Positions 9,486 through 19,304 of a stretch of 64,000 bases of DNA are shown one piece after another. Positions within the stretch are counted from its first letter, which is position 1. Each line of letters starts with the position of its first letter. The DNA is from Verrucomicrobiales bacterium (GTDB lineage Bacteria; Verrucomicrobiota; Verrucomicrobiia; Verrucomicrobiales; DEV007), in NCBI GenBank assembly GCA_002726915.1, contig PBSY01000060.1, positions 62,001 to 126,000 on the forward strand. The letters are read 5' to 3'. Under the pieces are notes generated by a model. It was not told the DNA's origin. It ran no database searches and saw only the letters and a program-made list of their open reading frames with translations. Both the position numbers and the translations under genes were made by a program.

Positions 9486-10511
9486 ATGCCTGATCTTCTT
9501 CCTCAGCGCACCCTCGGACGCTCCGGCCTCGAGGTCTCAGCGATCGGTTTCGGTGCTGCCATGATTGGAGATCTTTACTCTCCAATCGAAGAGTTGGACG
9601 CCATTGAAACCGTTTGCTGCGCACTTGAAAAAGGGGTCACCCTAATTGATACCTCACCACTCTACGGTCATGGACTTTCGGAGCACCGCATCGGTGCGGC
9701 GCTTCGCCGAGCACCTCAGGCAAAGGTCATTCTTTCAACCAAAGTCGGTCGAGTTACCGATCCCTTTTCACCATCCAATAACGCTGTCACCGGTTACTCA
9801 GGCGGTGCCCCCCATGCTGTGAACTTTGACTACAGTCGTGAGGGGACAATGCGGTCCCTAGAGCAATCCCTGATTCGACTCGGTCGGGACCATATCGACC
9901 TCGTTCTGGTTCACGATCTGGAGCGAGGTGCTCACGGTCATCGCTATGACAAGGTTTTCGAATCAGCAATGGAAGGTGCTGTCCCTACCCTTGCCGCCCT
10001 GAGAAAGCAGGGAATTATCAAGGCCTACGGCATTGGAGTGAATGACGCCGATGCGGCTGAGAAATTTGTCAGAAACTCTGACCCCGATGCTGTTTTGCTG
10101 GCGGGACGCTATTCACTACTTGAACAACCAGCAAACACAACATTTCTGCCGCTTGCCGAAGAGAGAAATATCGGAGTCATCCTCGGCGGTGTTTTCAACT
10201 CAGGCATACTTGCTACGGGCCCGATTCGAGGCGCCCGCTACAATTACACCGAAGCACCGTCAGATATCATGATGCGAGCTAACTTGATCGAATCGATCTG
10301 TAAGAAACATAAAATCTCTCTGAGAACCGCAGCCTTGCAGTTTGTCCTTGGTCATCCTTCCGTATCGTCAATTGTCCTTGGGGCCGCTTCTGCTTTGGAA
10401 GTGGAGAATCAATTGAACGATCTTAGGCACTCTATCCCTAAACAGCTTTGGACAGATCTTCGGGGCGAAAATTTGATCCCCCCAGAGATCCCTTTTCCAG
10501 AATCGAGTTGA
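9486..10511 (+). CDS. Aldo/keto reductase
   Basis: RTLGRSGLEVSAIGFGAAMIG…IDTSPLYGHGLSEHRIG…LSTKVGR; TIM-barrel AKR pattern similar to D-threo-aldose 1-dehydrogenases. Confidence 0.88.
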   Translation: MPDLLPQRTLGRSGLEVSAIGFGAAMIGDLYSPIEELDAIETVCCALEKGVTLIDTSPLYGHGLSEHRIGAALRRAPQAKVILSTKVGRVTDPFSPSNNAVTGYSGGAPHAVNFDYSREGTMRSLEQSLIRLGRDHIDLVLVHDLERGAHGHRYDKVFESAMEGAVPTLAALRKQGIIKAYGIGVNDADAAEKFVRNSDPDAVLLAGRYSLLEQPANTTFLPLAEERNIGVILGGVFNSGILATGPIRGARYNYTEAPSDIMMRANLIESICKKHKISLRTAALQFVLGHPSVSSIVLGAASALEVENQLNDLRHSIPKQLWTDLRGENLIPPEIPFPESS

Positions 10512-10758
10512 TCGCCGCCCTCAGTTGATGGCACGCAAAAACCAGCACTTCTCAAGAGTGAGGCTAGGGATCAAATACTGGCCCCGACCAATGGACATCA
10601 AAGATAGCAGATACGAAAACCCCCGCATCACCTTCGCAATGCTCCCGTCCGCCGCACGACTTTAACCACTTGCGGATTCTAGGATAGAGTTCATACTACC
10701 CACCCCTGCCAAAGCTCCCATAAGGAGGGGTCCATTTTGAGGGCCACCAAACGATAAT

Positions 10759-10833
10759 GCGCGGGTAGCTCAGCGGTAGAGCAACTGGTTTACACCCAGT
10801 CGGTCGGCGGTTCAATCCCGTCCCCGCGCACCA
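10759..10833 (+). tRNA. tRNA-Val (anticodon TAC), CCA encoded
   Basis: Acceptor GCGCGGG/CCCGCGC-A-CCA; D-arm TAGCTCAGCGGTAGAGC; anticodon stem-loop CTGGTTTACACCCAG (anticodon TAC); T-loop GGTTCAATCC. Confidence 0.95.
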
Positions 10834-10854
10834 TCAACAGGCTTCCCAAGCTGA

Positions 10855-10912
10855 GCGCATCGTTCATTCCGTATCCAACCTAATGCGCGTAGAACCGGAG
10901 AAGTTTTGCGGT
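10855..10912. repeat. Diverged direct repeat, copy 1 (downstream of tRNA-Val)
   Basis: gcgcatcgttcattccgtatccaacctaatgcgcgtagaaccggagaagttttgcggt aligns without gaps to copy 2 at offset 218. Confidence 0.6.
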
Positions 10913-11072
10913 ATACCTCCTCCCCGCCCACATCAACGCGAGCGATGATTTTCACCCACTCAACTTCGGTAGGGCCGAAGCTCGAATACTAGTGAGTTGC
11001 TTTTTAACTTCGCCTCTTTGACGCTTCGCTCCCGACTAGCAGGCAGGCTGTCTTCCTTCGGTTGTTGTCTCT

Positions 11073-11130
11073 GCGCATCGCTGATTGCACTTCCAACCTT
11101 CTGCGCGTGGAATCGGCAGAGTTTTGAGAT
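11073..11130. repeat. Diverged direct repeat, copy 2
   Basis: gcgcatcgctgattgcacttccaaccttctgcgcgtggaatcggcagagttttgagat; shares the GCGCATCG, TCCAACCT, TGCGCGT and GTTTTG blocks with copy 1. Confidence 0.6.
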
Positions 11131-11500
11131 TTCCAATGAGGCCGCTCTGTTCCAATTAACACTGAGTCCGATAACCTGTCGCGAATCAGCACCACTAGGT
11201 TCCATTCCAAGGCATTGTTGGTCTCAAAGACCCGCAGGTAGCTTTAATAAAACGAGGAGTTACTCAGTCTATATTTATTGGATTTGCGGTTCTCCTCGTC
11301 CGCATAAATCTAATCGATCAACTCCCAGTTGGAAAAGGATCCCATTTCCTCAAATCGCCGGAAAATCGAAGTAAATTAAAGGATAACCTTGGCCAGAAAT
11401 ATCACCCAGAAAAAGTGTGTTCACACTTTGTCTCCGTAGATGCCACAAAAAACGCTTCTAAAATCTGAGAATTGAGCGATGTTCGCCGCCACCATCAATT

Positions 11501-11863
11501 ATGGACAAAGACAACGATACCGTAGAACTGGAAGGAACGATCCACACCGTTCTTCCTGGAACGATGTTCCGAGTCGAGTTGGACAACGGCCACCTCGTCC
11601 TCGCTCACATCTCCGGGAAAATGCGTAAGAGATTCATCCGTCTGGTTGCCGGTGACCGCGTAAAAATCGAAATGTCACCCTACGACACTGAGAAGGCGCG
11701 CATTGTTTATCGTGTCGACAGTCGAAGCCCTCGCCCTGGAGGCCACCCGGGAAAGCGTCGTTCTCCGCGCTCTATGGCTCGTCCTGGGCAACCGAAAAAG
11801 CGCCCTAAGCCGAATCCAACCCCACGTCGCGGTGGTGGAGGTGGTGGAAAGAAAAAGAAGTGA
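11501..11863 (+). CDS. infA: Translation initiation factor IF-1 with long basic C-terminal extension
   Basis: [55 protein letters not shown] is the IF-1 S1 domain, followed by about 45 aa of Pro/Arg/Lys/Gly-rich tail. Confidence 0.9.
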   Translation: MDKDNDTVELEGTIHTVLPGTMFRVELDNGHLVLAHISGKMRKRFIRLVAGDRVKIEMSPYDTEKARIVYRVDSRSPRPGGHPGKRRSPRSMARPGQPKKRPKPNPTPRRGGGGGGKKKK

Positions 11864-11900
11864 CCTCCGCCTTCGGTCACTAAGCTTTGGAGTCAGATGA

Positions 11901-12464
11901 ATGACGAATTTATTCGCCATCCTAGGACTTCCCGAGACGCTCCTCCTCAATCTCGCTGAGATAGAGGAGGCTTGGCGGACAGCTACAAAAAAAGGGCATC
12001 CCGATCAGGAAAGCGGCACCACAAATTCCGTCTCGGCAGACCTAAATCGAGCTCGCTCGGTCCTCTCTTCGCCAGCAGAGCGGTTGGCTCATTGGCTTGA
12101 ACTTAAGGTCAGTGATCATGAGCCCAATCACTCTCTCAGTCCAAATTTAATGGACCTGTTCGCCACCATTAATACCGCCCTTCAAAAAGCGGATTCGGTC
12201 ATCTCAAGAAACCAGAACTCGACCACAGCTCTAGCCAAGGCTCTACTGACCAAAGAGAGCGTCGACGCACAACTCGGTATCCAGCAAAAAATGGCTCATA
12301 TTCACCAATTCAAAGAATCAATCGTCGACATCTTCCCGCAGATCGAAGAGGCGGCGAGTTCGGGTAATTTTGAGTCAGCCAACCGTAACCTCTCACAATT
12401 AAAATTCCTCACCAAGTGGGAGCAGCAATGCCAAGCGAGGTTACTTTCTCTCCTCGAGTGCTGA
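11901..12464 (+). CDS. hscB: J-domain co-chaperone (HscB-like)
   Basis: J-domain-like start with HPD motif (TKKGHPDQES), HscB-like helical C-terminus, directly upstream of an Hsp70 gene. Confidence 0.7.
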   Translation: MTNLFAILGLPETLLLNLAEIEEAWRTATKKGHPDQESGTTNSVSADLNRARSVLSSPAERLAHWLELKVSDHEPNHSLSPNLMDLFATINTALQKADSVISRNQNSTTALAKALLTKESVDAQLGIQQKMAHIHQFKESIVDIFPQIEEAASSGNFESANRNLSQLKFLTKWEQQCQARLLSLLEC

Positions 12465-12471
12465 ATTATCA

Positions 12472-14271
12472 ATGAACGAAGACCTCATCATCGGAATCGA
12501 TCTCGGCACCACCAATTCGCTTGTTGGAGTCGTTGACTCGGGTTTTCCACTCATACTTGCAGACGAGGACGGCGAACGTCTCACTCCTTCCGTGGTGACC
12601 TACCTGAAAGACGGTTCCGCAGTAACCGGGCGAGAAGCAGTTCGCCTCAGAAAACTTGAACCAGAACGCACCATTTCCTCGGTAAAACGTTTTATTGGCC
12701 GCCCTTTTGACCAGATTTCGACAGATCAGATAGCCGCCTCCGATTACAAAATTCAACCCGCCTCAATCGGGATTGAAATCCCCCTGAGTGAAACTCAAAC
12801 CACTTCCCCGATCGAGGTCTCTGCTGAGATTTTAAGGCGTCTAAAAACTGTCGCCGAAACAGCCCTCGGCCACAAAGTTTCGCGAGCGGTCGTAACCGTC
12901 CCGGCCTACTTCAGTAATTCCCAACGGGAAGCAACGAAGTCCGCTGCCGAATCGGCTGGTCTGACAGTCGAGCGGGTTTTAAATGAACCCACTGCCGCAG
13001 CCTTAGCCTACGGACTCGACAAGCTCGATGAGCAGCAAACGGTAGCTGTTTACGACCTCGGCGGTGGCACCTTTGATCTTTCTATTCTTCAGATGAAAGA
13101 AGGTCTCTTCGAGGTGGTTTCCACGGCTGGTGACACGCAACTCGGAGGGGATGATCTTGACCTTGTCATTGCTAAAGAAATTCAAAGACGCCTCAAGCTC
13201 GATGAGCTCACAACTAGCGAGTCATCACGCATTCGAGTCGCTGCTTGCGAAGCCAAAGAATCCTTAAGCTCGTCAGACACCCACCTCATTCGCCTTCCTT
13301 TTTTCCGCGGGAATGAGAGCTTCGAGACTGAAATAAGCCAGAGTGAGATAGAGGCGATCATGCTTCCCGTCATTGAAAGGACTCGATCGATTTGTCGGCG
13401 CGCTTTCGCAGAGGCACAAAACAAAGGAGTTGATTCAATCGATCACTTGATCCTGGTCGGAGGCAGCACCCGAATTCCCTTGGTGCGACGCAGTCTTGAA
13501 GAATGGTTCGAAATCATCCCCAATCTCAGCCAACATCCTGACGAGGCTGTCGCCCTTGGGGCAGCTATTCAGGCGGGCATTCTGTGCGGGCGAGTCAGGG
13601 AAGTATTACTGGTTGATGTCACTCCGCTCTCTCTCGGTATCGAGACATTCGGTGGACTCATGAATGTGATTATCCCAAGAAACTCAACAATCCCTGCAAA
13701 AGCTGGGGAGATGTTCACGAACGCGGTCGCAAATCAGGAGATTATTGCCATAAGAGTCCTCCAGGGTGAGCGAGAAATGGCCCGCGATAACTGGCTACTC
13801 GGAGAAATTGAAATTCCTTTTCAGCCTGGCCCCAAAGGTAACGTTCGCGTCGGGGTTCAGTTTGAAATCGATCATAACGGCATCCTTGAAGTACTTTCTC
13901 GCAATACAGCAACGGACGAAGATCACATCCTTAAGATTGAAAGTTCTGCGGTCGACGTCGACGACAGTAGCGTCGAACGAATGGTCAGCGAATCAATCGA
14001 TCATGCCTTCGATGACATGAACGAAAGAATCTGGACGGAGGCCCGCATGAAAAGTGAGGAATTACTGCCTGCTGTCGAAAGCGCTCTCGAACTTGTAGGA
14101 TCAAAGCTCCCCGAAGACGAGTTAGCCGAAATTCACGAAGCTGCTGCTCTAGTTAAAGGCATTCTTACGAGCGACCTAAAAGACGTTCCGGCACTGAAAC
14201 AGGCTAATGACACGCTCGACGAGGCGACCCAAACCCTTGCAGCCCTGCTCGTCGAGGCAGCATTTAAATAA
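12472..14271 (+). CDS. hscA: Hsp70 family chaperone (HscA/DnaK-like)
   Basis: IGIDLGTTNSLVGVV, VTVPAYFSNSQREATKSAAESAGL, YDLGGGTFDLSIL, DVTPLSLGIETFGGLMNVIIPRNSTIPA. Confidence 0.88.
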   Translation: MNEDLIIGIDLGTTNSLVGVVDSGFPLILADEDGERLTPSVVTYLKDGSAVTGREAVRLRKLEPERTISSVKRFIGRPFDQISTDQIAASDYKIQPASIGIEIPLSETQTTSPIEVSAEILRRLKTVAETALGHKVSRAVVTVPAYFSNSQREATKSAAESAGLTVERVLNEPTAAALAYGLDKLDEQQTVAVYDLGGGTFDLSILQMKEGLFEVVSTAGDTQLGGDDLDLVIAKEIQRRLKLDELTTSESSRIRVAACEAKESLSSSDTHLIRLPFFRGNESFETEISQSEIEAIMLPVIERTRSICRRAFAEAQNKGVDSIDHLILVGGSTRIPLVRRSLEEWFEIIPNLSQHPDEAVALGAAIQAGILCGRVREVLLVDVTPLSLGIETFGGLMNVIIPRNSTIPAKAGEMFTNAVANQEIIAIRVLQGEREMARDNWLLGEIEIPFQPGPKGNVRVGVQFEIDHNGILEVLSRNTATDEDHILKIESSAVDVDDSSVERMVSESIDHAFDDMNERIWTEARMKSEELLPAVESALELVGSKLPEDELAEIHEAAALVKGILTSDLKDVPALKQANDTLDEATQTLAALLVEAAFK

Positions 14272-14306
14272 AGGCATTAGAAAAGGTCATGCATACCGTC
14301 TACTGT

Positions 14307-14345
14307 AAGGCAGGGAAACCTATCGTTTCATTTCCGGCCTGCCTT
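14307..14345 (+). terminator. Probable rho-independent-like hairpin after the Hsp70 gene
   Basis: AAGGCAGG…CCTGCCTT stem with a nested GAAAC-ctatc-GTTTC stem, followed by tcctt. Confidence 0.5.
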
Positions 14346-14378
14346 TCCTTAATGGCCTGAACCTCCGCTTACACGCCA

Positions 14379-16670
14379 ATGAAGGAACTTCTCAATCGAC
14401 TATCCGAAAACCCGGCCGATTGGGAACTGCGCGTATTGATTGTGAGGCAGTATTACGAAGCGAGGGATTTCGATGCGGCCGTCAGCATCCTCGCCAAAGC
14501 CCCAAAAATCCCTAGCGAAGAAAACTCGGTCTTATTAGCTGCGACCGTCTTTTCCAAGACGAGCCCTTCGCACAGCCTTACCCTCCTCGACCAGTTTAGC
14601 GCCGTCCATGGAACCAGCCCCGAGATCGAACAGCTCAAAGTTCGCATCAGTCAATTTCATCACCCGCGCGCCCCTGTTTCTCAAGATAGCAGTCGCGAAC
14701 GCTTAGCACCTGTTCCCCCGCGAGAAGAATCGAACCCAACTCCCACGAAAAAGGAGATTGGAGTAGGAACAGCTGATTCGGACCTTCAGTCTCACACCCC
14801 GATTCCGCCCCCGGAAAAAACTCAGGGAGGAAAGCCCATCCTCCCGGTTCCTCCGGAAGCTCGGCCAGCTGAAGATCTTCAGGATTTTCAGCCGGCACCG
14901 AAGCAGGCGAAGAAAAAAAAGAAGGGTCTGATTCACCGTCTTCTCAAGGCTGCCATTCCACCGGAGGCAGAACAGGCCCAAGAAGCCAACAAAATAGAAC
15001 ATCCTGCCACAATTGGTGAAGAAACTTCAGAAGCGAGCCCCGAAGCCAGCGGAAAGAAAAAATTTCCTGATGAATCACCTGAGAGAGACAAGGAAGAAGC
15101 TCAAGATTTATCCCTTTCCGGAAAATTTGGTGGAGAGGAATCAGTCTCGAAGGAGCCCACTGAGCAAAAAGCCCCTAAATTACGCAAGACGGTAGAAAGC
15201 GAATCCGAAATCGAAACAGAAACCGGGCTCCATATTCTGGTGTCAAAAGGGAAATCTGTCCACGCTGCTGAGAAAGAGGACGACCGGGAGGAACGGATCC
15301 AAGCGCTCATTGCAGCAGTAGTTGTCCATGTCATTTTCCTGCTGATTTTTGCCTTTGCTGCCGTTAGCGCCCCCCCACCAACACCACCACAGATCATTGC
15401 TTCAGCACCAGCCGAGGAACAAGATGAACTTGATGCGACTGCAATGGAGCGAAAGGAAGCCAAAGAAACGGCCGCGCAGGCTGTCGCCACTCCCACCATT
15501 GCAGCCTCCGCTTTTTCTGATTTCGCGCTGCCTGACAACCTGAATATTGAAATCGATGTCAACATGTCTGCCATGTCCGACAGCGATGCCAAATTCACCA
15601 ATTCGATGCCGGGTTTTGGCGGTATAAAAGGCATCCCAGCTTCCATGCGCTCGCGATGCACCGCCACTCAACGAATGAGCCGGCTTCGAGAGAACGGCGG
15701 TGACGAAAAAGCCGAAGAAGCGGTCGTAAAGGGTCTGATTTTTCTCGCCAGTCAACAGGACGTTAAGACCGGCGCCATCGGTCAGGAGTATACTGTCGGG
15801 ATGACAGGTCTTTCTCTGCTCGCTTTCTTGGGTCACTGCGAAACGCCTGAATCATTAAAATTCGGAGATACCGTCGTCAAAGCCACTCTCTTCCTGATGA
15901 ATAGGTCTATGGAAAATAACGGCCAAATGACTAATGGGGAACTAGGAGATCCAGCCACTTACGAACATGCAATTGCGACCTACGCTCTTTGTGAATTGCA
16001 CACTATGACTAAAGCGTCTGGACGGGAAATCCCCCGCCTTGGATCGGTCATCCGCAAAGCAGTCGGGATTATAGTCAACGCTCAACAGCAGGATGGCGGC
16101 TGGCCCTACGGGTTCACCGGCGAGGGGCTTGAAGACCTTTCTGTATCGGGTTGGCAAATTCAGGCTCTCAAGGCAGCCCACAATACCGGCGAACGTGTCC
16201 CTGGAGTTGAACAAGCACTCAACAAAGCGATCAAGGATTACATCCCTCGTATCCAGGACGGTCAGGGCGCTTTCAAATATAATCCAGAGGATCCGGCTGG
16301 TCGCGATTCCCTCACCAGCGCTGCGCTTTTGGCGATGAAGATGTGGGGTGGCGATGACGAAGCGGAATACTTCAAGGGGCTCCGCTACCTAACAAACCGT
16401 TACCTTAATCCATCTCCTGGCGGCAACTACTACACGCCTTACTACAACACTCAGCTATTTTTTTTGGAGGGTGGTGAAGTATGGGAAAACTACAACACCA
16501 AGTTTCAGCCTCAACTTCTTGCTGCTCAAAATTCTGACGGTTCCTGGCTGGGCACTGGACCGCGCAGAGACGACCGTATCATGAACACCGCGTGGGCCGT
16601 TCTCATGCTCGAAGTCTATTACCGCTACCTGCCCACCACCGATCGAGTGGAAATGAGGACCGGTGGGTAG
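14379..16670 (+). CDS. TPR-like / single-TM / Pro-rich linker / prenyltransferase-squalene oxidase-type toroid protein (paralog A)
   Basis: N-terminal TPR-like helices; TM ALIAAVVVHVIFLLIFAFAAV followed by SAPPPTPPQI; C-terminal toroid repeats (GLIFLASQQDVKTGAIGQ, GGWPYGFTGEGLEDLSVSGWQIQALKAA, YYNTQLFFLEGG, NTAWAVLMLEVYYRYLP). Confidence 0.8.
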   Translation: MKELLNRLSENPADWELRVLIVRQYYEARDFDAAVSILAKAPKIPSEENSVLLAATVFSKTSPSHSLTLLDQFSAVHGTSPEIEQLKVRISQFHHPRAPVSQDSSRERLAPVPPREESNPTPTKKEIGVGTADSDLQSHTPIPPPEKTQGGKPILPVPPEARPAEDLQDFQPAPKQAKKKKKGLIHRLLKAAIPPEAEQAQEANKIEHPATIGEETSEASPEASGKKKFPDESPERDKEEAQDLSLSGKFGGEESVSKEPTEQKAPKLRKTVESESEIETETGLHILVSKGKSVHAAEKEDDREERIQALIAAVVVHVIFLLIFAFAAVSAPPPTPPQIIASAPAEEQDELDATAMERKEAKETAAQAVATPTIAASAFSDFALPDNLNIEIDVNMSAMSDSDAKFTNSMPGFGGIKGIPASMRSRCTATQRMSRLRENGGDEKAEEAVVKGLIFLASQQDVKTGAIGQEYTVGMTGLSLLAFLGHCETPESLKFGDTVVKATLFLMNRSMENNGQMTNGELGDPATYEHAIATYALCELHTMTKASGREIPRLGSVIRKAVGIIVNAQQQDGGWPYGFTGEGLEDLSVSGWQIQALKAAHNTGERVPGVEQALNKAIKDYIPRIQDGQGAFKYNPEDPAGRDSLTSAALLAMKMWGGDDEAEYFKGLRYLTNRYLNPSPGGNYYTPYYNTQLFFLEGGEVWENYNTKFQPQLLAAQNSDGSWLGTGPRRDDRIMNTAWAVLMLEVYYRYLPTTDRVEMRTGG

Positions 16671-16792
16671 TCATTGGCATACTTGGAAACAGGAAGAAAA
16701 AAGAGGTTTGACCTTGTATCTAAGATTTTATTCCTGATAACCTCCAAAAAGGAATCACGGGTGAAACCGTGACTGGTAACAGGTCACGCTGT

Positions 16793-18820
16793 ATGGACTC
16801 CCCCACCGATAGCACAGACGATTGGTATCTCAACCAACTGGAAGCTCACCCAGAGGACTGGCACCTCCGTTGCCTCGTTTCTCAACGGCTTTACGAATGC
16901 AGAAAATATGCCGAGGCGGCTACTCTGATGTCTGACGCTCCGGATATCCCCGCGGAGGAAGAGAACATCATTTTTGCAGCGACGATTCTAGGGGCTAAAG
17001 ATCCCCTTACAGGCATCGCTATTCTCAAGGGTTTTCAAGCGGCCGGCGGAAGCTCTCCAGCTATCGACAAACTGCAGCAGCAGCTCAAGGATTTAAATAA
17101 CGACCAGACTGCTGACTATCCGGCGACGCCCGAAACCAAAGCGGTTAAGGTCATGCCAAATCCTCGTAAACTGGCACAAACAGATGTGATCAACGAAACG
17201 TCCAAACCCACCTCTGAGATTGCGACCGCTCCTCCCCCTAAAGCTGATTTAAAGACTTCACATCCAACGCACAAATCGGCTAGCGAAGTGGGAGACCTCG
17301 GCCATGAAGGCGCATATTGTCACGCTGTTGTTGTCGAGGATAACGAAGATTGTGAACGCGCCTTGATTGTTAGCGGAGGGGAAGCCATACAGGTCGCGGA
17401 GCGTGAGTCTCAAACCAGAGCAAAAATGAGTGCTGTGGCTGTTGCGGCTATGGTTCACGTCTTGCTGATTCTTGTTCTCATGTTTGTCTTTGTAGCTGTG
17501 CCGGCGCCAACGCCGCCACAAATTACGGTCGCTTCGGTTCCTAACGACGAAGAAATCGCAATCGAGAATCAAACCCTTGTTCAGAACACACAAAAGACGG
17601 CTAGCGCTGCCCCGCCTACTCAGCCTGTCATTACCAGTAACGCATTCTCAAATATCATTGTGCCAGATAATTTCGACATGAACACCGACCTTTCCATGGT
17701 CGCCATGTCAGACAACGACATTGGATTCGGCATCTCCATGAGCGGGTTTGGAAGCCCCTCAAATGTGGGAGCCATTCCCGCTGGGATGCGTTCTCGATGC
17801 TCAGCATCGGAACGCATGCGCCTACTCCGAGAGATGGGTGGAGAAGATCGTGCGGAGCGCGCTGTCCGGGATGGGCTTAAATTTCTTACTTCCCAGCAAA
17901 ACCCAGAAACAGGAGCTATCGGAGAAACCTTCACTGCAGGAATGACCGGCCTTTCGCTTCTTGCCTACCTCGGTCATTGCGAGACTCCCGCATCTCCCAA
18001 ATTCGGTGATGCGGTTGTCAAAGCCGCCATGTATCTCATCGAAAAGTCCCTAAAGAATAGTGGGCTGATGACCAACGGTGAAAATGGCAACCACCAAGCC
18101 TATGAACATGCCATCGCCACCTACGCTCTTGCTGAGCTTTTCACCATGACAAGAGAAAGTGGTCGCGAAATACCTAGGCTCGAATCCGTCATCAAAAAAT
18201 CGGCAGGTATCATCATAAGCTACCAGCGGGGAAATGGTGCGTGGCCTTACTTGGCTCAAGAAAGCGGGCACGACGACCTCTCTGTCTCAGGCTGGAATGT
18301 CCAGGCGCTCAAGGCTGCCTACAACACTGACATCAAGATTTCAGGCATTGAACGGGCTCTTGACAGAGCCACTGAAGAATATCTGCCAGCGATTCAGGAC
18401 TCAAAAGGAGCGTTCAAGTATCGGCCGGAAGACGGTGAAGGGAAACAATCACTTACCGGCGCTGCCCTGCTTGGCATGCAGATCTGGAAAGGTTACGGAA
18501 GCGCTTCCTACAAGAAAGGCTACAGCTACCTGAAAGGTAGGCTCAATAATCCAGCGCTGACTGAAGGTGGCCACGGCCTCTATCAGCCCTATTACAACAC
18601 TCAGGTGTTTTTCATGGAGGGTGGAAAAGACTGGGAACACTACAACGGAATATTCCAGCCAAAGCTACTCGATGCGCAAAACGAAGATGGATCTTGGCTG
18701 GGCGACGGTAATCGGGAAGATTATCGCATCATGAACACCGCCTGGGCAATTCTCATGCTGGAGGTTTACTACCGCTACCTTCCCACCACCGACAAAATTG
18801 ACCTGATGTCTGGTGAATAG
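16793..18820 (+). CDS. TPR-like / single-TM / toroid protein (paralog B, tandem duplicate)
   Basis: Same architecture and collinear motifs as paralog A (VPAPTPPQI, MRSRCSASERMRLLREMGG, YYNTQVFFMEGG, NTAWAILMLEVYYRYLPTTD). ORF track start is GTG 16769; ATG 16793 is the alternative. Confidence 0.8.
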   Translation: MDSPTDSTDDWYLNQLEAHPEDWHLRCLVSQRLYECRKYAEAATLMSDAPDIPAEEENIIFAATILGAKDPLTGIAILKGFQAAGGSSPAIDKLQQQLKDLNNDQTADYPATPETKAVKVMPNPRKLAQTDVINETSKPTSEIATAPPPKADLKTSHPTHKSASEVGDLGHEGAYCHAVVVEDNEDCERALIVSGGEAIQVAERESQTRAKMSAVAVAAMVHVLLILVLMFVFVAVPAPTPPQITVASVPNDEEIAIENQTLVQNTQKTASAAPPTQPVITSNAFSNIIVPDNFDMNTDLSMVAMSDNDIGFGISMSGFGSPSNVGAIPAGMRSRCSASERMRLLREMGGEDRAERAVRDGLKFLTSQQNPETGAIGETFTAGMTGLSLLAYLGHCETPASPKFGDAVVKAAMYLIEKSLKNSGLMTNGENGNHQAYEHAIATYALAELFTMTRESGREIPRLESVIKKSAGIIISYQRGNGAWPYLAQESGHDDLSVSGWNVQALKAAYNTDIKISGIERALDRATEEYLPAIQDSKGAFKYRPEDGEGKQSLTGAALLGMQIWKGYGSASYKKGYSYLKGRLNNPALTEGGHGLYQPYYNTQVFFMEGGKDWEHYNGIFQPKLLDAQNEDGSWLGDGNREDYRIMNTAWAILMLEVYYRYLPTTDKIDLMSGE

Positions 18821-18922
18821 CGCCCTAGGCGCTGCGATCCCTCAAGAGAAAGTCGCGAATATTTAAGGCACAGTGGCGAAAGAGGCTCTTTCAAAGCAGA
18901 TCCAACGAGCGTAGTCTATCGT

Positions 18923-19285
18923 ATGTCTGGTGAAGTGATTGCAAAAAACTACCAAATTACACAACTGGCTGAGGTTGAACCTACTCCCTGCGCTTGTGGT
19001 GAGGCAAGACGTGCTTTCATAAACGATAAAAATTCCGTCGCGTCGATGCACATTGTTGACATCAAGCAAGATAGCGAACTTCATTTTCATAAGAAGATGA
19101 CAGAACTCTACTACGTCCTCGAAGGCAAAGGCCACATCGAGCTTGATGGAGAAGTTCACTCTTTGTCCCCAGGGACCGCAATTCTCATTAAGCCAGGCTG
19201 CCTTCACCGTGCGGTAGGACCTAGTCTAAAAATCCTTAACGTTCCTGTTCCTAAATTCGACCCTGAAGACGAATACCACGCCTGA
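18923..19285 (+). CDS. Cupin-domain protein
   Basis: [48 protein letters not shown]: cupin motifs 1 and 2. Confidence 0.88.
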   Translation: MSGEVIAKNYQITQLAEVEPTPCACGEARRAFINDKNSVASMHIVDIKQDSELHFHKKMTELYYVLEGKGHIELDGEVHSLSPGTAILIKPGCLHRAVGPSLKILNVPVPKFDPEDEYHA

Positions 19286-19304
19286 CCTACTACCTACTGT
19301 CATC

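Noticed and set aside
10997-11374. 125-aa plus-strand ORF after tRNA-Val
   Set aside because: Overlaps the diverged direct repeat; translation is not protein-like and is opposed by equally long antisense ORFs.
15101-15667. 188-aa minus-strand Ser/Ala-rich ORF
   Set aside because: Antisense to toroid paralog A; low-complexity translation typical of a shadow ORF.
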